Of a stretch of DNA of 7,731 nucleotides, positions 5,279 through 7,731 are shown piece after piece. The stretch spans positions 7,720 through 15,450 of the forward strand of contig DLXL01000126.1 of NCBI GenBank assembly GCA_003448025.1, written 5' to 3'. The notes beneath the pieces were generated by a model. The model searched no databases. It was given only the letters and a program-made list of their open reading frames with translations, and was not told the DNA's origin. Positions within the stretch are counted from its first letter, which is position 1. The number at the start of each line of letters is the position of its first letter. Both the position numbers and the translations under genes were made by a program. Origin of the DNA: Saprospirales bacterium. GTDB taxonomy: Bacteria > Bacteroidota > Bacteroidia > Chitinophagales > Saprospiraceae.

Positions 5279-7492
5279 TCACACATACCTCCCATCCACC
5301 TCCGTCAGCACCGCTCCGGCAAACTTTGGCCCGAGCGAACGCAGGTAATCCAGCGAGGTCTGATCTGCTGCCTTCAAGGTGGAATGGGCATTGAAAACCG
5401 CTAAAATACGATCGGCATAAGGCGCCAGCTCCTGTGCATCGGAATAATCATTGAGGGCCGCTGCTTCCAGCAGTATATAGTCAAAATGTGCCCCTAAATC
5501 TGCCAAAAATGCCCGAAAAGCAGGTTCTTCAAGCAGTTCTGCCGGCGATTTGGGCAACCCCACATTGCCCAGCACTTCAACGCGCTGCCCCTCGGCCTCC
5601 TCGGCGCTCTGGTTTTTTAACTGAAATACCGCATCCAGCCCGTGCTTTTTGAGCAACCCGTTCAGCAGCTCTTTGTGCACACTGGGCTGATCTGTAAACG
5701 ACTCCGGCAGCGGAGCTTTAAAATTGGTGTCCAGCATCAGCACCCGCTTTTGGTTGAAGGCCAGCGAATGAGCCAGCGAAAGCATGGTGAAGGTTTTGCC
5801 CTCCTGGATTTTGACGCTCATCAGCAGCCAGGTTTTGCCGCCTGAGGCCATGATTTGTCCGCGCAACTTGCGCAAACTCTCCCGAAACGCCGTGGTAGCC
5901 GCGTCCGGATTGCGTGCGGCAAAAATGCGCTCCAAATCATAACCCTTCACCGAAATAGCCGGAATGACGCCCAGCAAAGGCAACCCGCCGGTGTATTTTT
6001 TAAACAAATCGGGCGACTGTATGGAGCCGTCCAGGTAGGCCAGCACGAACAGCGCGATCACCGTGAGCGTGCCCACCACAATGGCGGCAAAAATGCTGAT
6101 CAGGGTACGACGGTCGGGTTCGGGCCATTCCGGAAGCTGGCCGGTTTGCACCACCGTGAGCGGATTTTCGGCGTTTTCCAGCGTAAGCTTGGCTTTGATG
6201 AATTCATCGTTCACTTTGTCGAATTCCAGCTGCGCATTGTCTTGCTCCTGTTGCAGCTTGGAATACACCTCGTCGCTCACCACCATGCTGCCCAGTTTGT
6301 TTTTGAGGGCGTAGATTTCGTTGTTGGTGCGGTTGTAGCTGGCCTCGGCTTCAATACGTTCCAGATCCACACCAACACGGTCTTTATACAGTTCTTCGCG
6401 CGTTTTTTTGCCTTCTTCATTGCGCGGTTTGCCTTGTGCGCGGGCGGAAGCGCGCATGGTGGCTTCCAGTTCAGCTTTGGCATCGGCAAGTTCGGTTTCT
6501 ATGTCCTCGTTTTTGCCGCCCGCTTCGGCGCTTTTGCGGGTGAGTTCGCGCACGCGCTCCATTTGCTCGGCCGTGCTGTTTTTATCCAGCAACCGGCTTT
6601 GTACCTCCCGGGCATCGCGCGATTCGCGGTCGCTCTCGTATTTTTTAATGCGGTTCACCGATTCAGCGGCGGAACGTTTGCGGGCGTCGGCGCGCTGGCG
6701 TTCAAACTCCAGTTTGGTGATTTGCGCCACCAGTTCCTCGCTCTGCCTGCCCAGCACCGGCAGTCCTTTTTGTTTCAGGTATTCAAATTTCAGGTCGCTG
6801 ATGGAATCCACCACGGCCTTTTTTTCTGTGGCTAATTTGGCGTAGGAGTCTACGTTTTTGCGCTTTTCGCGCACCAAAAGGTTGTAATAATAGGTAAGAA
6901 AGCGCCGCGCATACGCATTCACGAGGTATTGCGACAAAGCCGGAATTTCTGTGGTCACGGCAATGTCTAAATAATCCGTCTGGCCCTTTCTTTTTACGGA
7001 AAGACTGCGCAGGATGGCGTCGTTGTCGTACCCATAAACACGGGCCACTTTATCCAGCAAAAAATCGAAATCAGGAGAGAAGGAGGGATCTTCCAGGCTA
7101 TCGAGCTGAATTCCTTTCAGTTGTTGCAGGAGGCTTTGTTTTTCCTGCTCCGTAAATGGCAGCGCCGGGTTGGGTTGGCGAAAAGCCGTTTGCCCGCCCA
7201 AATCGTGCTGCAGCATCTCAATGGTAACCAGTTTAATGGCAGAGCGCGATTGCGCAAATTCCAGCAGGTTGGAAAAAGCGTTTTCTACCTGGTATTGCTG
7301 CACAAAAGCATCGGAATTATCTGAATTGATGCCTTTGTAGTTTACAATCCCTGTGGCCATCACCACGCTGGATTTATAGCGCGCCGGTTTTTGGCCAATA
7401 AACAGGAAGGTAGCCACAGCAGCAGTAGCCATAGCCCCCAGAATCAGCCATTTTCGGCGCAGCAGGATGTTCAGCAGGTAAGTAAAATCCAT
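5279..7492 (-). CDS. Wzz/GumC/Wzc-type polysaccharide co-polymerase with degenerate BY-kinase domain
   Basis: This is an inner-membrane protein of 737 residues, expected to govern chain length and export of an exopolysaccharide or capsule together with a Wzx/Wzy system. Transmembrane helix 1 spans about 14-33. A periplasmic Wzz-like domain follows, then a long charged coiled coil (about 205-440), a Pro-rich segment (LPEWPEPDRR, 453-462) and transmembrane helix 2 (about 463-487). The cytoplasmic part (about 520-737) is a bacterial tyrosine-kinase fold with altered motifs: Walker A reads SVKIQEGKT (559-567), keeping GKT but losing the usual Pro-Gly; Walker A' reads LDTNFKAP (587-594) with Asp588 kept; Walker B reads ILLEAAAL (673-680) with Glu in place of the usual Asp. 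There is no C-terminal tyrosine cluster; the protein ends DGRYV. It is a single gene with its own promoter, and no other polysaccharide gene is in view. Family assignment is firm; loss of kinase activity is an inference. Confidence 0.9.
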   Translation of the reverse strand: MDFTYLLNILLRRKWLILGAMATAAVATFLFIGQKPARYKSSVVMATGIVNYKGINSDNSDAFVQQYQVENAFSNLLEFAQSRSAIKLVTIEMLQHDLGGQTAFRQPNPALPFTEQEKQSLLQQLKGIQLDSLEDPSFSPDFDFLLDKVARVYGYDNDAILRSLSVKRKGQTDYLDIAVTTEIPALSQYLVNAYARRFLTYYYNLLVREKRKNVDSYAKLATEKKAVVDSISDLKFEYLKQKGLPVLGRQSEELVAQITKLEFERQRADARKRSAAESVNRIKKYESDRESRDAREVQSRLLDKNSTAEQMERVRELTRKSAEAGGKNEDIETELADAKAELEATMRASARAQGKPRNEEGKKTREELYKDRVGVDLERIEAEASYNRTNNEIYALKNKLGSMVVSDEVYSKLQQEQDNAQLEFDKVNDEFIKAKLTLENAENPLTVVQTGQLPEWPEPDRRTLISIFAAIVVGTLTVIALFVLAYLDGSIQSPDLFKKYTGGLPLLGVIPAISVKGYDLERIFAARNPDAATTAFRESLRKLRGQIMASGGKTWLLMSVKIQEGKTFTMLSLAHSLAFNQKRVLMLDTNFKAPLPESFTDQPSVHKELLNGLLKKHGLDAVFQLKNQSAEEAEGQRVEVLGNVGLPKSPAELLEEPAFRAFLADLGAHFDYILLEAAALNDYSDAQELAPYADRILAVFNAHSTLKAADQTSLDYLRSLGPKFAGAVLTEVDGRYV

Positions 7493-7531
7493 CGGTTAAT
7501 GCGGATGATAGGGGAATGTGATTAAAGTGAG

Positions 7532-7539
7532 CAAAGTTA
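7532..7539 (-). promoter_or_regulatory. Bacteroidota -7 box for the polysaccharide co-polymerase gene
   Basis: The minus strand reads TAACTTTG, an exact match to TAnnTTTG, about 40 bases upstream of the ATG at 7492 and giving an expected leader of roughly 30-35 nt. No convincing TTTG at -33 is seen at the usual spacing: the nearest TTG triplets lie too close or too far. The leader shows no Shine-Dalgarno sequence. Confidence 0.55.
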
Positions 7540-7610
7540 GTACCAAAAACCGACTAACGTACTGGTGTGCCAATAGTTTGCATTGAAACCAGGTGTGGGC
7601 ACTATGGAAA

Positions 7611-7731
7611 GAAGAGGGGTTGAAGCACAAAGGCACTTACGGCACAAAGGGTGTAGTTTTAGACATTATGGTAATTTTTACAAGAGGAGGGGTTGAACCA
7701 CAAAGGAACTAAGGGCACAAAGGGTGTAGTT
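7611..7731 (+). repeat. Two 48-bp direct repeats at a 73-bp period
   Basis: Copies at 7611-7658 and 7684-7731 align without gaps over 48 bp, with 43 identical. Both carry GGGGTTGAA, then CACAAAGG, then GGCACAAAGGGTGTAGTT. The preceding bases are also alike (ACTATGG before copy 1, ATTATGG before copy 2), so the real unit may be the full 73 bp. The second copy ends exactly at the window edge, so the array may continue. The block lies upstream of the polysaccharide gene promoter. It resembles ACAAAGG-rich intergenic repeats that I associate with Bacteroidota and other phyla. Confidence 0.75.

Noticed and set aside
5855..6835. Plus-strand open frame of 326 codons opposite the polysaccharide gene
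   Set aside because: It lies antisense to the GC-rich coiled-coil coding region. Its Phe/Gly/His-rich translation is the usual shadow of such a strand, with no motif or signal.
7611..7731. CRISPR array from the 48-bp repeats
   Set aside because: Only two imperfect copies are present, the inter-repeat flanks are related to each other, and there is no cas gene or palindromic repeat.

Overview
The window looks like a chromosomal segment of a Bacteroidota bacterium, most likely a Saprospiria-type (Lewinella/Haliscomenobacter-like) organism. Two of its three genes encode secreted proteins that end in a type A type IX secretion (T9SS) sorting domain. Starts lack Shine-Dalgarno sequences, and the upstream regions carry TAnnTTTG-like -7 boxes typical of the phylum. 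The lineage below phylum is inferred from protein style, not from a search.

Layout. Positions 22-3165 (minus) encode a 1047-residue thermolysin-family (M4) metalloprotease with signal peptide, FTP/PepSY-type propeptide, intact catalytic domain, a beta-propeller-like region and a T9SS tail. Positions 3166-3732 are a divergent 567-bp intergenic region crowded with structure: degenerate 7-bp TGGACnn repeats, a G/C-rich hairpin block, a plus-strand promoter candidate, a pair of inverted REP-like hairpins, a possible small ORF or gene remnant on the minus strand, and a perfect 13-bp terminator-like hairpin with a T tract that ends only 4 bases before the next start codon. Positions 3733-5259 (plus) encode a 508-residue secreted beta-propeller-like protein with a T9SS tail; its last quarter is much richer in G+C than the rest. 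It converges, with a 19-bp gap, on a minus-strand gene (5279-7492) for a Wzz/GumC/Wzc-type polysaccharide co-polymerase whose fused tyrosine-kinase domain is degenerate. Positions 7493-7731 hold that gene's likely promoter and two copies of a 48-bp repeat at a 73-bp period, the second running to the window edge.

How the genes relate. The three genes are separate transcription units, not an operon. Two products would leave the cell through T9SS: a protease, and a propeller protein of unknown role. The third is an inner-membrane protein expected to control chain length or export of an exopolysaccharide. Together they suit a surface-active polymer degrader or biofilm former. I see no defence, CRISPR or phage system and no transposase. 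The least explained part is the 3229-3732 intergenic region, where a promoter, a long inverted repeat and a terminator-like hairpin could form a structured leader RNA or a stand-alone small RNA.
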